This document shows positions 19,201 to 28,230 of a DNA stretch of 64,000 bases, in pieces. The translations under genes were made by a program, and so were the position numbers. Positions within the stretch are counted from its first letter, which is position 1. The number at the start of each line of letters is the position of its first letter. The notes beneath the pieces are model-generated. The model was not told where the DNA came from. It ran no database searches and was given only the letters and a program-made list of their open reading frames with translations. The stretch comes from Dorea sp. 5-2 (lineage in GTDB: Bacteria; Bacillota; Clostridia; Lachnospirales; Lachnospiraceae): NCBI RefSeq assembly GCF_000403455.2, contig NZ_KE159726.1:43380-107379 (forward strand). Reading direction: 5' to 3'.

Positions 19201-20647
19201 ATATCGGCTTTCCGAGGAGAATCTGGAGCAGGTAAGCTATGATCGCGAGGAGGAATCTCATCAGGAGATCATGCTGGAAGACTGTAACCGTAAGATTGCC
19301 GTAAAGCAAAGGCTCTGGAATGACGAGGATAAGCAGATCGCCGTGGTAAACCAGCAGAAACGTGAGCGTCTGGAACGAATGAAGTCGGAATGCGGCGAGG
19401 AAGAACCGCTGCCCAGGGAAGAGATCCAGAACCAGGATTTTGACGCAAGGAAGAATCAGTTCCGTTATCAGGAGAAGGAGGCGAGGAAGCAGGCGGACGG
19501 CTTACGGGAACGTCTTCGCAGCTATGGCGAGAATCTGACGGCGCTCTCGGAATACAGTGACTTCCCGTTGGGGGACGAGGTGGAGTGGGAGCAGGATTTT
19601 GCGGAGATGGACGCAAAGAGCCTTCGGAATTTCAAAGGCATCCTGCTCCGGGATTATAATCAGATGCTTCGGGATTGCCGGGAAGCACAGGATGTACTTA
19701 CCCGTCACCTGAACCGTACCGTGCGCATGGAGCAGTTCCAGGAGGATTTCTACCGGAAACCGTTGGAAGCGATGCTTGAGCTCACCCAGGATGCGTCTGC
19801 CGTGCTGCGGCAGCTCTATACCACGATCCAGTCCTATGACAGCCTGATGGAAAAGCTGGAGGTAGATATCTCCCTTGTGGAGAAGGAGAAGAGCAAGATC
19901 GTGGAGCTTCTGGAGGATTATGTCCGGGAGGTGCATCTGAATCTTGGCAGGATCGACCATAATTCGACGATCGCGATCCGGGAGCGGCCCGTGAAGATGT
20001 TGAAGATCGGGCTGCCGGAGTGGGAAGAGAATGAGAACCTTTATCAGATCCGGCTGCAGGATATGATCGACGAAATCACGCAGAAAGGGCTTCTCTTATT
20101 TGACCGGAATGAAAATGCACAGGAGTATTTCGGAACGCAGATCACCACGAGAAATTTGTATGATACGGTAGTAGGGATCGGGAATGTGCAGATCCGGCTG
20201 TATAAGATCGAAGCGCAGAGGGAGTATCCCATTACCTGGGCGGAAGTGGCGAGGAACTCGGGAGGAGAAGGATTCCTGTCGGCGTTTGTCATTCTGTCGA
20301 GCCTTCTGTATTATATGCGAAAGGACGATACGGATATATTTGCGGACAGGAATGAGGGAAAGGTTTTGGTCATGGATAATCCTTTTGCCCAGACGAACGC
20401 ATCGCACCTGCTGAAGCCGCTGATGGACGTGGCGAAGAAGACGAACACCCAGCTGGTGTGCCTGACGGGGCTTGGCGGGGATTCGATCTATAGCCGGTTT
20501 GACAATATTTACGTGCTGAACCTGATCGCGGCGAGCCTGCGAAGCGGGATGCAGTATCTGAAGGCGGACCACTTGCGGGGAAATGAGCCGGAGACGATGA
20601 TCGTGTCTCAGATCGAAGTGATGGAGCAGCAGGAGCTGATATTTTAA
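16220..20647 (+). CDS. jetC: Wadjet protein JetC (SMC/MukB-like ATPase)
   Basis: A 1475-residue SMC-like motor. Walker A is LRNGGGKSVLV near residue 40, the ABC signature NSGGEGFLSAF and Walker B-like VLVMDNPFAQ lie near residues 1350-1400, and about 1000 residues of coiled coil (long runs of E/K/R/Q heptads) lie between, interrupted by a hinge-like segment around 650-750. This is the MukB/JetC layout; JetC extrudes plasmid loops until JetD cuts. No frameshift is seen over 4.4 kb, so the system looks intact. Together with jetD, jetA and jetB it makes a complete type II-like Wadjet operon. Confidence 0.93.
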   Translation: MSKIQAIRLINVNYNNNAIRISDECFHLNGESTLLSLRNGGGKSVLVQMLTAPFVHKRYRDAKDRPFESYFTTNKPSFILVEWVLDGGAGYVLTGMMVRRSQETGEGNTENLEMVNIISEYREACIQDLHHLPVVEKGKKEIVLKNFAACRQMFESYKKDRSMSFFYYDMTNAAQSRQYFEKLAEYQIHYKEWETIIKKVNLKESGLSDLFADCRDEKGLVEKWFLDAVESKLNKERNRMKEFQSILEKYIGQYKDNQTKIKRRDIIREFKAQADGIREKAEDYQGKSSLAGRQENLVAHFIAELSRLHEVTEEEYQRILGEIESIQGQLSRVEYEKLSGEIHKLEEKLRFHLSNRDMIEIEKEDMEQDSERILHKLHLLACAKQQKAAEQERGELELIRQKLLVSRQKEEDLEPERKSLGYTLRRYYEGLLEENEGKKRANEEEGAAVAAELSKAEGKLSELSDSLIENAARAGGLKSAASSYDRAEDGYNQRYEEALIRNILGVYEPGSLEIRRGDYEKELETLRRSRLSLFKQQEQANERSRSSERGLQDLNAEVLKGKMELRQQERVRQEYEGELETRKVVLRYLDLPEDVIFDREKILHGSERKLREIAGFRRNLEKEEDILQKEYQRLTQGKVLELPEELEQELEDLGIHVVYGMEWLAKNGYSEQQNLELVRAHPFLPYGLILSEAEVGKLSRNMGGIYTSFPIPIVARERLEGSRADRESGMIRLDGVSFYVWFNENLLNEEKLKDLVQEKEREIEKKRESIAIRQAEYKEYFERQEMIRNQEVSKENWDTNEKRRKELKEQIDRQERTIREVSEELAGLREEIARLEHAVRSADREMSRQQRRLEDFGRLCKEYEAYEQNVKELMRCKKEAEKLKEKQKLCKNRQEKLREQQKTGEIERNNLIREGEEIRRECRKYERYERAEDRAEGREKTKEEVSQSIRDMEARYAAITSCMSQEIQELEEQEQRAGKRYQDAADELEHLRRKYRLSEENLEQVSYDREEESHQEIMLEDCNRKIAVKQRLWNDEDKQIAVVNQQKRERLERMKSECGEEEPLPREEIQNQDFDARKNQFRYQEKEARKQADGLRERLRSYGENLTALSEYSDFPLGDEVEWEQDFAEMDAKSLRNFKGILLRDYNQMLRDCREAQDVLTRHLNRTVRMEQFQEDFYRKPLEAMLELTQDASAVLRQLYTTIQSYDSLMEKLEVDISLVEKEKSKIVELLEDYVREVHLNLGRIDHNSTIAIRERPVKMLKIGLPEWEENENLYQIRLQDMIDEITQKGLLLFDRNENAQEYFGTQITTRNLYDTVVGIGNVQIRLYKIEAQREYPITWAEVARNSGGEGFLSAFVILSSLLYYMRKDDTDIFADRNEGKVLVMDNPFAQTNASHLLKPLMDVAKKTNTQLVCLTGLGGDSIYSRFDNIYVLNLIAASLRSGMQYLKADHLRGNEPETMIVSQIEVMEQQELIF

Positions 20648-20677
20648 AGAAATAATTTAAGTAAGGAGTGGAGAGAG

Positions 20678-21334
20678 ATGGCGAAATATGTGAAGGAATT
20701 GGTGTTGAATAAACCGGAGGATTTTGTACAGTTCATTATGGAGGATTATCTGCGGAAGAACAGTTTCATCATGGCGGACTGGAAGGGAGAACCGGCGTAC
20801 CGTACCGGAGACGCGATGATGGAGGGGTATAAGTATCTGCGGTGGTACTACGGCAACGGTGTGTTTCATCTGGAGGCGTGGATGAAAGGAACGTTCGGAG
20901 GGGAATGGAACCTGAATGGTTTTGTCGGGTGCCTGCAGAAGAAACCTTACAGAGAGAGTCTTGAGCAGTTGTTTGCCGCTTTGCAGCAGCCGCTTCCGAT
21001 GCACCAGGGGACAATGCCGGGGAATCCGGGCGGAATGCCGGGACAACAGGGGATGCCGAATGTTGTTCCTGTACATACGGTGGATAATTCCGGTGCGGCG
21101 GCGATGGGGCTGGTATTTGGAATATTGAGTATTGTGTTTGCGTTTCTCGTGCCGCTCGTGAGTATCCTCCTGGCGTGCCTTGGGTTCTCGCGGGCGAGGA
21201 TGGGCGCGGGATCCCGCAGATCAGGACAGGCGAAGGCAGGGAAGATCCTCTGTATTATCGGGATCATCGCAGCGATCGTTATGTGGGGTATGAATATCCT
21301 GATGCTGATCCCGGCTATCGGGAGCCTGTATTAG
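20678..21334 (+). CDS. Small membrane protein with DUF4190-like tail, downstream of Wadjet
   Basis: This 218-residue protein has an N-terminal soluble domain (about 1-105, rich in aromatic residues, with KYLRWYYGNGVFHLEAW), a Gly/Pro/Met/Gln-rich linker (about 108-135) and two hydrophobic segments (about 145-170 and 188-215) with the spacing of DUF4190 proteins. No enzyme motif is seen. It begins 30 bp after jetC with its own ribosome binding site and probably shares the transcript. Whether it belongs to the defence operon is unknown; membrane partners of Wadjet are not part of the described core system. Confidence 0.7.
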   Translation: MAKYVKELVLNKPEDFVQFIMEDYLRKNSFIMADWKGEPAYRTGDAMMEGYKYLRWYYGNGVFHLEAWMKGTFGGEWNLNGFVGCLQKKPYRESLEQLFAALQQPLPMHQGTMPGNPGGMPGQQGMPNVVPVHTVDNSGAAAMGLVFGILSIVFAFLVPLVSILLACLGFSRARMGAGSRRSGQAKAGKILCIIGIIAAIVMWGMNILMLIPAIGSLY

Positions 21335-21439
21335 GGCGTATCTCCCGTTTAAGACGGAAATAATACACTTCACGCAAAAATAAAACAAAATCTCCCTCAT
21401 TGTGCTATACTGTTGTCAGCAAAGAAGGGAGAAAAGCAA

Positions 21440-22405
21440 ATGAGTTTAGAAGTAAGAAATTTATCAAAGAAATACGGAGAGAAAACTGTGGTGGAGAATC
21501 TTAGCTTCGAGATGAAGGAGCCGGGCGTCTTTGCGTTGCTTGGAACGAATGGAGCCGGGAAAACCACGTCGATCCGTATGATGCTGAATATGCTTTCGCG
21601 GGACAGCGGAGAAGTTCTCTGGAATGGAACGCCTCTTGATACGGCGGTATGCAATGTAGGATATCTTGCGGAAGAACGCGGGTTGTACCCGAAGTATACA
21701 TTGATGGATCAGTTGATTTATTTTGCAGGGCTTAGAGGGATCCCAAAGGCAGAGGCGAAGAAGCGGATCCGTTTCTGGGCAGAGCGGCTGGAGGTGGAAG
21801 AATATCTGTATCCGCAGGCTCCGCGATCGAATGAAGGAAAGAAGAAACAAAGGCGAGCAAAAGCACAGGCGCCTAAGAAGGCGGATCAGCTTTCGAAGGG
21901 GAATCAGCAGAAGATCCAGTTTATGACGGCGCTGCTCCCGGACCCGGAGCTTCTGATCTTGGATGAACCGCTCTCCGGACTGGATCCGGTGAATGCAGAT
22001 CTTTTTAAAGGGATCATCCGGGACGAGATCGCGAAAGGAAAGTACCTGATCATGTCGAGCCATCAGATGGCTACCGTAGAAGAATTCTGTACGGACATCA
22101 TTATCTTGAATCGTTCCAGGACGGTCCTGCAAGGGCATCTGAATGATATCAAGAAGAGTTATGGCCGTATTAATCTGTTGCTGAAGACGGAGACAGACGT
22201 TACGTGGCTGATCAAACAGGCGGGATTGACGTTGGTTTCGGTTAAGGAATGCGAGTACCAGATCAAGGTGTCCGGGGATGAACAGGCGAATGCTTTCTTG
22301 AAGCTTCTGATCGAGAACGGGATCACGGTTGTGACATTCAGCCTGCGCGAACCGTCTCTCCATGAGATATTTGTGGAGAAAGTAGGTGATACACATGAAG
22401 ACTAG
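21440..22405 (+). CDS. ABC transporter ATPase (NatA-like)
   Basis: The ATPase subunit of an ABC-2-type exporter. Walker A is LGTNGAGKTTS, the signature is LSKGNQQKIQF and Walker B is LLILDEPLSGLDP. A C-terminal DUF4162-like domain follows (about 230-320). ATG 21440 with a GGGAGAAAAG site is preferred over the ORF's upstream ATG at 21413. An unusual basic insert (about residues 135-152, GKKKQRRAKAQAPKK) sits just before the signature. The stop overlaps the start of the first permease. Substrate unknown; relatives export Na+ or antimicrobial peptides. Confidence 0.88.
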   Translation: MSLEVRNLSKKYGEKTVVENLSFEMKEPGVFALLGTNGAGKTTSIRMMLNMLSRDSGEVLWNGTPLDTAVCNVGYLAEERGLYPKYTLMDQLIYFAGLRGIPKAEAKKRIRFWAERLEVEEYLYPQAPRSNEGKKKQRRAKAQAPKKADQLSKGNQQKIQFMTALLPDPELLILDEPLSGLDPVNADLFKGIIRDEIAKGKYLIMSSHQMATVEEFCTDIIILNRSRTVLQGHLNDIKKSYGRINLLLKTETDVTWLIKQAGLTLVSVKECEYQIKVSGDEQANAFLKLLIENGITVVTFSLREPSLHEIFVEKVGDTHED

Positions 22406-23822
22406 CGGAAATAATCTTACCGGGATCGGAAAGGTGTATCGTTTTACGCTGGCGCAGATGTTGAAAGGGAAAGCAAATATTATCACTCTGTTCATTTTCT
22501 TCCTTATTACGGCAGCAAGTATTCCGGTTATGACCCTGATGATGGGAGGAAAGAACGGAGCATCTTCAGACGGGGCTGAGTCCCTTGAGATCGCGAAGGT
22601 GTATGTGAGGAACGATACGGGATATGAGTTGGCTCTGGAAAGTATCCCGGATATGGATGAAGTATTTGCCGATACGGAATTCATAGACATAGGAATCGCA
22701 GACATTAAAGATAAAGATATAGATATAGATACAAAGCAGCCGTCAGACGGGGCGTCTTTGGCGGCTGAGGAGTGGACAGAAGAGACATATGAGTCCCACA
22801 TTACTGCGGCAGATGCATACATACATCTGCAAAAGGATGTAGAGAAGGGGTGCTTTATGGTCGGCGCTTATACGCTGGAGGAGAAGGAGTTTCCGGACGG
22901 CGATCTGGATTCCTGCGTGAGTACGCTGTCTTCCCTTTTGGATACGGCGCGCTATGCGCAGCAAGATGCCGAGCCGGAGCAGATCGCTACTTTGACAAGC
23001 CCTTATGAGACGAGTGTGCAGAGTGTCGAGGAATATCTGGAAGGAGAAGAGGATCGGTTTGACACACGGTTTGGCGTGCAGATGATCTATTCGGTTGTGC
23101 TTCTGATCCTGTGTACTTTTGCTTCTTCTTTCATTATCCAGAAGGTGATCGAAGAGAAGGCGTCAAAGCTTGTAGAACTTCTGATGGTCAGTGTCAGCCC
23201 GCTTGCCATGCTGGTGGGGAAGATCCTTGCCGTGATGACATATGTATTCGGGTTGATCGTGTCGCTTGCGGCAGTAGCGGGTATCTCTTATGTGATAACC
23301 GGGCAGTTCGCAGATACATCTGTTTTGCAGCAGCAGGCAGGCGCCTCCGGTATCTTTTCAGATATATTGCAGGTATCTCCGGGCACGGTCCTGGTTCTGG
23401 TGATCTCGCTGCTGCTTGGTTATCTGCAGGTTTCTCTGATCAGCGGGCTGATCGGAACGGGGTGTTCTTCTATGGAGGATGTGGAATCTGCGAACCTTGT
23501 TGTCGTCCTGATGGTTATGGCAGGATATCTGGCGGCGACATTGACGGTGGGGATCGGAAGTAATCCTGTATTGACATATCTGGTGACGTTATGCCCGGTG
23601 GCTTCGATGTTCTGTGCGCCGGTACGGTTTGTACTCGGTGATATCGGCATCGGGATGCTCGCCGTCTCATGGCTGATCCAGACCGTTATCATTCTTTTGC
23701 TTGCTTATGTCTGTGCGAGGATCTACCGTGCGTTGATGATGTATCGAGGAAGCCGCATGAAATTCGGCGGGTGGATCGAGATGTTCCGACAGAATCGCGT
23801 AAAGGAGGTGGATTGCAGATGA
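22395..23822 (+). CDS. ABC-2 type permease (NatB-like), first copy
   Basis: A permease of about 475 residues: one N-terminal membrane helix (FTLAQMLKGKANIITLFIFF), a large extracytoplasmic domain (about 50-220) with acidic repeats (IKDKDIDIDTK), then about five C-terminal helices. This is the NatB/ABC-2 architecture. The start ATG 22395 overlaps the end of the ATPase gene, and the stop overlaps the next permease (ATGA), so the three genes form one operon. The two permeases are similar in layout and probably form a heterodimer. Confidence 0.85.
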   Translation: MKTSGNNLTGIGKVYRFTLAQMLKGKANIITLFIFFLITAASIPVMTLMMGGKNGASSDGAESLEIAKVYVRNDTGYELALESIPDMDEVFADTEFIDIGIADIKDKDIDIDTKQPSDGASLAAEEWTEETYESHITAADAYIHLQKDVEKGCFMVGAYTLEEKEFPDGDLDSCVSTLSSLLDTARYAQQDAEPEQIATLTSPYETSVQSVEEYLEGEEDRFDTRFGVQMIYSVVLLILCTFASSFIIQKVIEEKASKLVELLMVSVSPLAMLVGKILAVMTYVFGLIVSLAAVAGISYVITGQFADTSVLQQQAGASGIFSDILQVSPGTVLVLVISLLLGYLQVSLISGLIGTGCSSMEDVESANLVVVLMVMAGYLAATLTVGIGSNPVLTYLVTLCPVASMFCAPVRFVLGDIGIGMLAVSWLIQTVIILLLAYVCARIYRALMMYRGSRMKFGGWIEMFRQNRVKEVDCR

Positions 23823-25156
23823 AAGGATTTGGAAAGATATTTTCTTTTACGTTTGTCGAGCATGTGAAGCAGAAAGGGTATCGGAATGTGACCATTATCA
23901 TAGCTCTTCTGTGCCTGTTGCTTCCGGCGGTGATCATGCCTGCAGTCGAGTATTTTAAAGAGGATGAGGCTTATGTGAGTAAGCTTGCCAAAATCTACGT
24001 GGTTGAGATGGGACATGGCAAGGAGCTGAAGGCGGATTTTGAGATTTTAAACAGTGTGGATCCGAACCGGTTTACCGACATTGAGTATGAGGCGGCAGCA
24101 GATGTGGAAGAAGCATCGAAGAAGGCAGAGGAAGAGGATCATTCGGCGCTGCTTGTTGTGGACGGGCAGGAAGGCGGTTATCAGATTGACGTACTTCTGC
24201 CGGAGGAGACGAAGCTGAATAAGAAGGATGTGAATGCATACGGAACGTTTGTCTCTGATTATTTTCGTTATATCCTGGTTCAGAAATCAGAACTTGAAGA
24301 TACACAGATCGCGGAGCTGACGATGCCCATCGAGACAAAGATACGGGACAGTGCGGTTCCGGCAGATGAGAGCGACGAATATGCGGAGGTAAGAGACATT
24401 ATGGGAACATTGCTTCCGTATCTGAATATCATGATCCTCTATTTCTTGATCCTTGCCTATGGACAGGGAACTGCGAATATTGTGATCATGGAGAAGACGT
24501 CGAAGCTTATGGATCTGTTCCTGGTATCCGTGAAGCCCGGGGCGATGTTGCTTGGTAAAGTATTTGCTGCGGCTGCAAGCGGGATTTTCCAGAGCTTTGT
24601 ATGGATTGCCTGCCTGACGGGGGGAGTAAGCCTCGGGATCTATTTCACGAAGATGGTGAATCCTGCAACTGATATGGGAGTGATCCGGATCGTAGAAAGT
24701 TTTGGGGAATTTACAGGAATGTTTACGGTTCCAGGGGTGATACTTGCGCTTCTGATGCTGGCGGCGGGACTTTTGCTTTATTGTTCACTGGCGGCAGTGG
24801 GCGGTGCGATCGCAGAGAAGCCGGAAGATCTGTCCAGTACGAGTATTCTGTTTGTGATGGTGTTGATCCTTAGTTTTTTTGCAACGCTGTACGCGGGAGG
24901 AACCGGCGCGGATGTGCCGTGGGATGCGATCACATGGCAGGTGTGGGTGCCGTTTACTGCGATCCTGGTCGCGCCGACGAAGATCCTGCTTGGTGCGATG
25001 AGTATCCCTGAGGCGGCAGGCTCCCTTGGGATCGTGGTCGTGACGGCGGCGCTGATCACGGTGCTGGCGGGAAAAGTGTATAAGATGATGTCTCTTTATA
25101 AAGGGAATCCGCCGGGACCGGGGAAGATAGCAAAGATGCTGTTCAGGAATAGATAA
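23819..25156 (+). CDS. ABC-2 type permease (NatB-like), second copy
   Basis: The true start is ATG 23819, overlapping the previous stop and preceded by AAGGAGG; the longer upstream frame is spurious. The protein has about 445 residues with an N-terminal helix (ALLCLLLPAVIMPAVEYF), a charged outer domain (about 45-190) and about five C-terminal helices. It is paired with the preceding permease and NatA-like ATPase. It ends in a short basic tail. No substrate can be read from sequence. Confidence 0.85.
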   Translation: MKGFGKIFSFTFVEHVKQKGYRNVTIIIALLCLLLPAVIMPAVEYFKEDEAYVSKLAKIYVVEMGHGKELKADFEILNSVDPNRFTDIEYEAAADVEEASKKAEEEDHSALLVVDGQEGGYQIDVLLPEETKLNKKDVNAYGTFVSDYFRYILVQKSELEDTQIAELTMPIETKIRDSAVPADESDEYAEVRDIMGTLLPYLNIMILYFLILAYGQGTANIVIMEKTSKLMDLFLVSVKPGAMLLGKVFAAAASGIFQSFVWIACLTGGVSLGIYFTKMVNPATDMGVIRIVESFGEFTGMFTVPGVILALLMLAAGLLLYCSLAAVGGAIAEKPEDLSSTSILFVMVLILSFFATLYAGGTGADVPWDAITWQVWVPFTAILVAPTKILLGAMSIPEAAGSLGIVVVTAALITVLAGKVYKMMSLYKGNPPGPGKIAKMLFRNR

Positions 25157-25188
25157 TATATTTTCTATAACTTTTCGAAACCTCAATC

Positions 25189-25217
25189 TTGCTATTTTGT
25201 AAGTCTTATGTTAGAAT
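25189..25217 (+). promoter_or_regulatory. Sigma-A promoter of secG
   Basis: TTGCTA (25189-25194) and TAGAAT (25212-25217) with a 17-bp spacer lie 31 bp upstream of the secG start. This separates secG-rnr-smpB from the ABC operon. Confidence 0.65.
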
Positions 25218-25248
25218 AAATATGGTTTATACGCAGGAGGTGTAGAAG

Positions 25249-25491
25249 GTGGAGATCTTAAAGATAGTTTTGATGATTATATTTGCAATAGACTGTATCG
25301 CACTGACAGCCATCGTCCTTATGCAGGAAGGCAAGTCCGCAGGGCTTGGAACGATCAGTGGTATGGCGGATACTTACTGGGGACAGAACAAGGGACGTTC
25401 TATGGAGGGCGCGCTGGTGAAGTCAACGAAGTTTCTGGCGATCCTGTTTATTGTACTGGCAGCAGTGTTGAATTTAAAAGTATTTGCATAA
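25249..25491 (+). CDS. secG: Preprotein translocase subunit SecG
   Basis: This 80-residue protein has two membrane helices (VLMIIFAIDCIALTAIVLM and FLAILFIVLAAVLNLKVF) and the conserved SecG loop (LMQEGKSAGLG...ISG). It is the small subunit of the SecYEG protein-export channel. It starts at GTG 25249 after AGGAGGTG. Linkage secG-rnr-smpB is common in Firmicutes and supports the call. Confidence 0.95.
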   Translation: MEILKIVLMIIFAIDCIALTAIVLMQEGKSAGLGTISGMADTYWGQNKGRSMEGALVKSTKFLAILFIVLAAVLNLKVFA

Positions 25492-25519
25492 GATCGGGCA
25501 TATTTTTATGAGAACGGTG

Positions 25520-25543
25520 GGACACTCCTGTATAGGAGTGTCC
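25520..25543 (+). terminator. Hairpin between secG and rnr
   Basis: A perfect 10-bp stem (GGACACTCCT with its complement) around a GTAT loop, followed by a modest T-rich stretch. It is likely an attenuating terminator after secG. Confidence 0.65.
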
Positions 25544-25589
25544 ATTTGTATTTAGCATGTATTGGTCATAGAAGGAGGAAGTACAGGAG

Positions 25590-27716
25590 ATGGATAAGAC
25601 TTTTGAAAAGAGAAAAAAAGTAATATACGATCTGATCTGCGATGAGATGTACGTACCTATGAAGTTCAAAGAGCTTGCCATGTTCCTGCAGGTTCCGAGA
25701 GAACAAAGAGAGGAGCTGAGGGAAGTTCTTAAGATCCTGGAGGCAGAGGGGAAGATCTATCTGTCAAAGAAGGGAAAGTACTGTAAAGGTGAAGCGAAGC
25801 ATCTGACCGGAGTCTACCTGGCAAATCCAAGGGGGTTCGGATTTGTAACGACGGAGGAGGATAGCCGGGACGTATTCATCAGCGAAGATGACAGGAACGG
25901 TGCGTTCGACGGCGACAGGGTTGAATTCGTAATTATCAGAGAGCCGGACAGCAGACGGCGGGAAGGCAGGATCGTGAAGATCCTTTCCAGAGGGATCGTA
26001 AGGGTCGTCGGGATCTATAGGAAAAAGGCGAAACAGAACTATGGGTTTGTGATCCCGGATGATCAGAAATTTGATCAGGACATATTTATTCCCGACGAGA
26101 AGTCGAAAGGGGCTGTGGACGGGCATAAGGTAGTGGCAGAGCTGGCATCTTACGGAGAAGAAGGGAAAAAACCGGAAGGGAAAGTAATAGAGATTCTGGG
26201 ACATATCAATGATCCGGGAGTTGATATTATGTCAATTGTCAGAGGATACGATCTTCCTGTGGATTTTTCCGAGAAACTATTGAATCAGGCAGACCGTGTG
26301 GCGAAGGCTGTAAGCGACGCCGATATGCAGGGGCGCAGAGACCTCCGGAACTGGCAGATGGTGACCATTGACGGAGAAGATGCGAAAGATCTGGACGATG
26401 CAGTCTCGCTTACAAGAGAAGGAGAGAATTATGTCCTGGGAGTTCATATTGCAGATGTGACCAATTATGTTCAGGAGAACAGCGCCATCGACAGAGAAGC
26501 GAAAGAGCGCGGTACAAGCGTCTATCTCGTAGACAGGGTGATCCCGATGCTTCCGCACAGGCTGTCGAACGGGATCTGTTCCTTGAATGCCGGGGAAGAC
26601 CGGCTTGCCCTAAGCTGTATCATGACGGTGAACCCGAAAGGAAATGTGATCGGGCATGAGATCGCGGAGACAGTGATCCGCGTAGATGAGAGAATGACAT
26701 ACACCGGTGTGAAGAAGATCCTGGAGGATCATGATCCGGCGGAGACACAAAAGTACCGGGAACTTCTTCCGATGTTGGAACAGATGCAGGAATTATCGCA
26801 GATCCTGCGGGAACGCAGGCAGAGGCGGGGGTCTATAGATTTTGATTTCCCGGAGGCGAAGATTATTCTGGATGACAAGGGGCAGCCGGTTGAGATCATG
26901 CCGTACGACCGCAATGTTGCAACGAAGATCATAGAAGACTTCATGCTTCTGGCAAATGAGACGGTGGCGGAGGATTATTATTGGCAGGAGATTCCTTTTG
27001 TATATCGGACGCATGAGGCTCCGGAGGAAGATAAGATCCGTACACTTGCCGCGTTTATCAATAATTTCGGCTATTCTATGCATATCGGAGCGAATGAGAT
27101 CAGGCCTAAGGAGATCCAGAAGCTCCTTGCCAGGGCAGAAGACACGCCGGAGGAGACACTGATCTGCCGCCTGGCGCTTCGATCTATGAAGCAGGCGCGG
27201 TATATGCCGGAGAATGTCGGGCATTTTGGTCTGGCGGCGAATTATTATACGCATTTTACGTCGCCCATCCGGAGATATCCGGATCTTCAGATTCACAGGA
27301 TCATAAAAGATAATCTAAGAGGACGGATGAATGAGAAGAAGATCGAGCATTATCAGTGTATCCTTCCGGAAGTGACGAAGCATTCCAGTGAGATGGAGCG
27401 AAGGGCTGACGAAGCCGAACGCGAGACGATGAAGCTTAAGAAAGTGGAATACATGCAGCAGTATGTCGGTGAAGAATTTGAAGGCGTGATCTCCGGGATG
27501 ACGAAATGGGGAATGTACGTGGAGCTTCCGAATACCGTGGAAGGGATGGTACATGTGACAAATATGACGGATGATCATTATGATTATTATGACGACCGGT
27601 ATGAGATGATAGGAGTCAATACTAATAAGACATACAAATTAGGGCAAAAAGTCCGGGTACGTGTCATTGGTACGGATCGTTTCCTTCGAACGATAGACTT
27701 TGAGATTGAAACATGA
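25590..27716 (+). CDS. rnr: Ribonuclease R
   Basis: A 708-residue 3'-5' exoribonuclease: N-terminal winged helix (about 1-65), two cold-shock OB folds (about 70-215), RNB catalytic domain (about 245-570, with DGEDAKDLDDAVSL acidic residues) and a C-terminal S1 domain (about 625-705). It degrades structured RNA and, with SmpB and tmRNA, clears non-stop mRNAs. The stop is 27 bp from the smpB start, fitting a shared operon. Length and motifs are normal. Confidence 0.95.
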   Translation: MDKTFEKRKKVIYDLICDEMYVPMKFKELAMFLQVPREQREELREVLKILEAEGKIYLSKKGKYCKGEAKHLTGVYLANPRGFGFVTTEEDSRDVFISEDDRNGAFDGDRVEFVIIREPDSRRREGRIVKILSRGIVRVVGIYRKKAKQNYGFVIPDDQKFDQDIFIPDEKSKGAVDGHKVVAELASYGEEGKKPEGKVIEILGHINDPGVDIMSIVRGYDLPVDFSEKLLNQADRVAKAVSDADMQGRRDLRNWQMVTIDGEDAKDLDDAVSLTREGENYVLGVHIADVTNYVQENSAIDREAKERGTSVYLVDRVIPMLPHRLSNGICSLNAGEDRLALSCIMTVNPKGNVIGHEIAETVIRVDERMTYTGVKKILEDHDPAETQKYRELLPMLEQMQELSQILRERRQRRGSIDFDFPEAKIILDDKGQPVEIMPYDRNVATKIIEDFMLLANETVAEDYYWQEIPFVYRTHEAPEEDKIRTLAAFINNFGYSMHIGANEIRPKEIQKLLARAEDTPEETLICRLALRSMKQARYMPENVGHFGLAANYYTHFTSPIRRYPDLQIHRIIKDNLRGRMNEKKIEHYQCILPEVTKHSSEMERRADEAERETMKLKKVEYMQQYVGEEFEGVISGMTKWGMYVELPNTVEGMVHVTNMTDDHYDYYDDRYEMIGVNTNKTYKLGQKVRVRVIGTDRFLRTIDFEIET

Positions 27717-27743
27717 TAGGATTATAATAAAGAGGTGGCGCAT

Positions 27744-28211
27744 ATGGCAAAGACAAACGGAAAGATGATAGCCAATAACAAAAAGGCGTATCATGATTAT
27801 TTCATACTGGATACCTACGAGGCAGGGATCGCTCTGCATGGGACAGAAGTCAAGTCTCTGCGGATGGGCAAATGCAGCATTAAGGAGTCTTTTATCCGGG
27901 TGGAGAACGGTGAAGTCTATATCTACGGTATGCATATCAGCCCTTATGAGAAAGGCAATATATTCAACAAGGATCCGCTTAGGATCCGTAAGCTTCTTCT
28001 TCACAAGTCGGAGATCAATAAGATGCTTGGCAAGACGAAGGAGAAAGGAGTGGCGGTCGTTCCGCTTAAGGTGTATTTTAAAGGAAGCCTTGTGAAGATA
28101 GAGATTGGCCTTGCCAAAGGTAAGAAACTCTATGACAAACGCCAGGATATTGCCAGAAAGGATCAGCAGAGAGAGGCGCAGAGAGACTTCAAAGTCCGTA
28201 ATTTCGGATAA
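27744..28211 (+). CDS. smpB: SsrA-binding protein SmpB
   Basis: A 155-residue partner of tmRNA that mimics the missing codon-anticodon stem in stalled ribosomes. It shows [13 protein letters not shown], the [14 protein letters not shown] segment and a basic C-terminal tail. I prefer ATG 27744 over the GTG at 27735: the family begins MAKxNGK, and AGAGGTGG lies upstream. It lies directly downstream of rnr. Its RNA partner ssrA is at 38.1-38.5 kb on the other strand. Confidence 0.95.
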   Translation: MAKTNGKMIANNKKAYHDYFILDTYEAGIALHGTEVKSLRMGKCSIKESFIRVENGEVYIYGMHISPYEKGNIFNKDPLRIRKLLLHKSEINKMLGKTKEKGVAVVPLKVYFKGSLVKIEIGLAKGKKLYDKRQDIARKDQQREAQRDFKVRNFG

Positions 28212-28230
28212 ATCGGAGAGGAGAAAAGGG

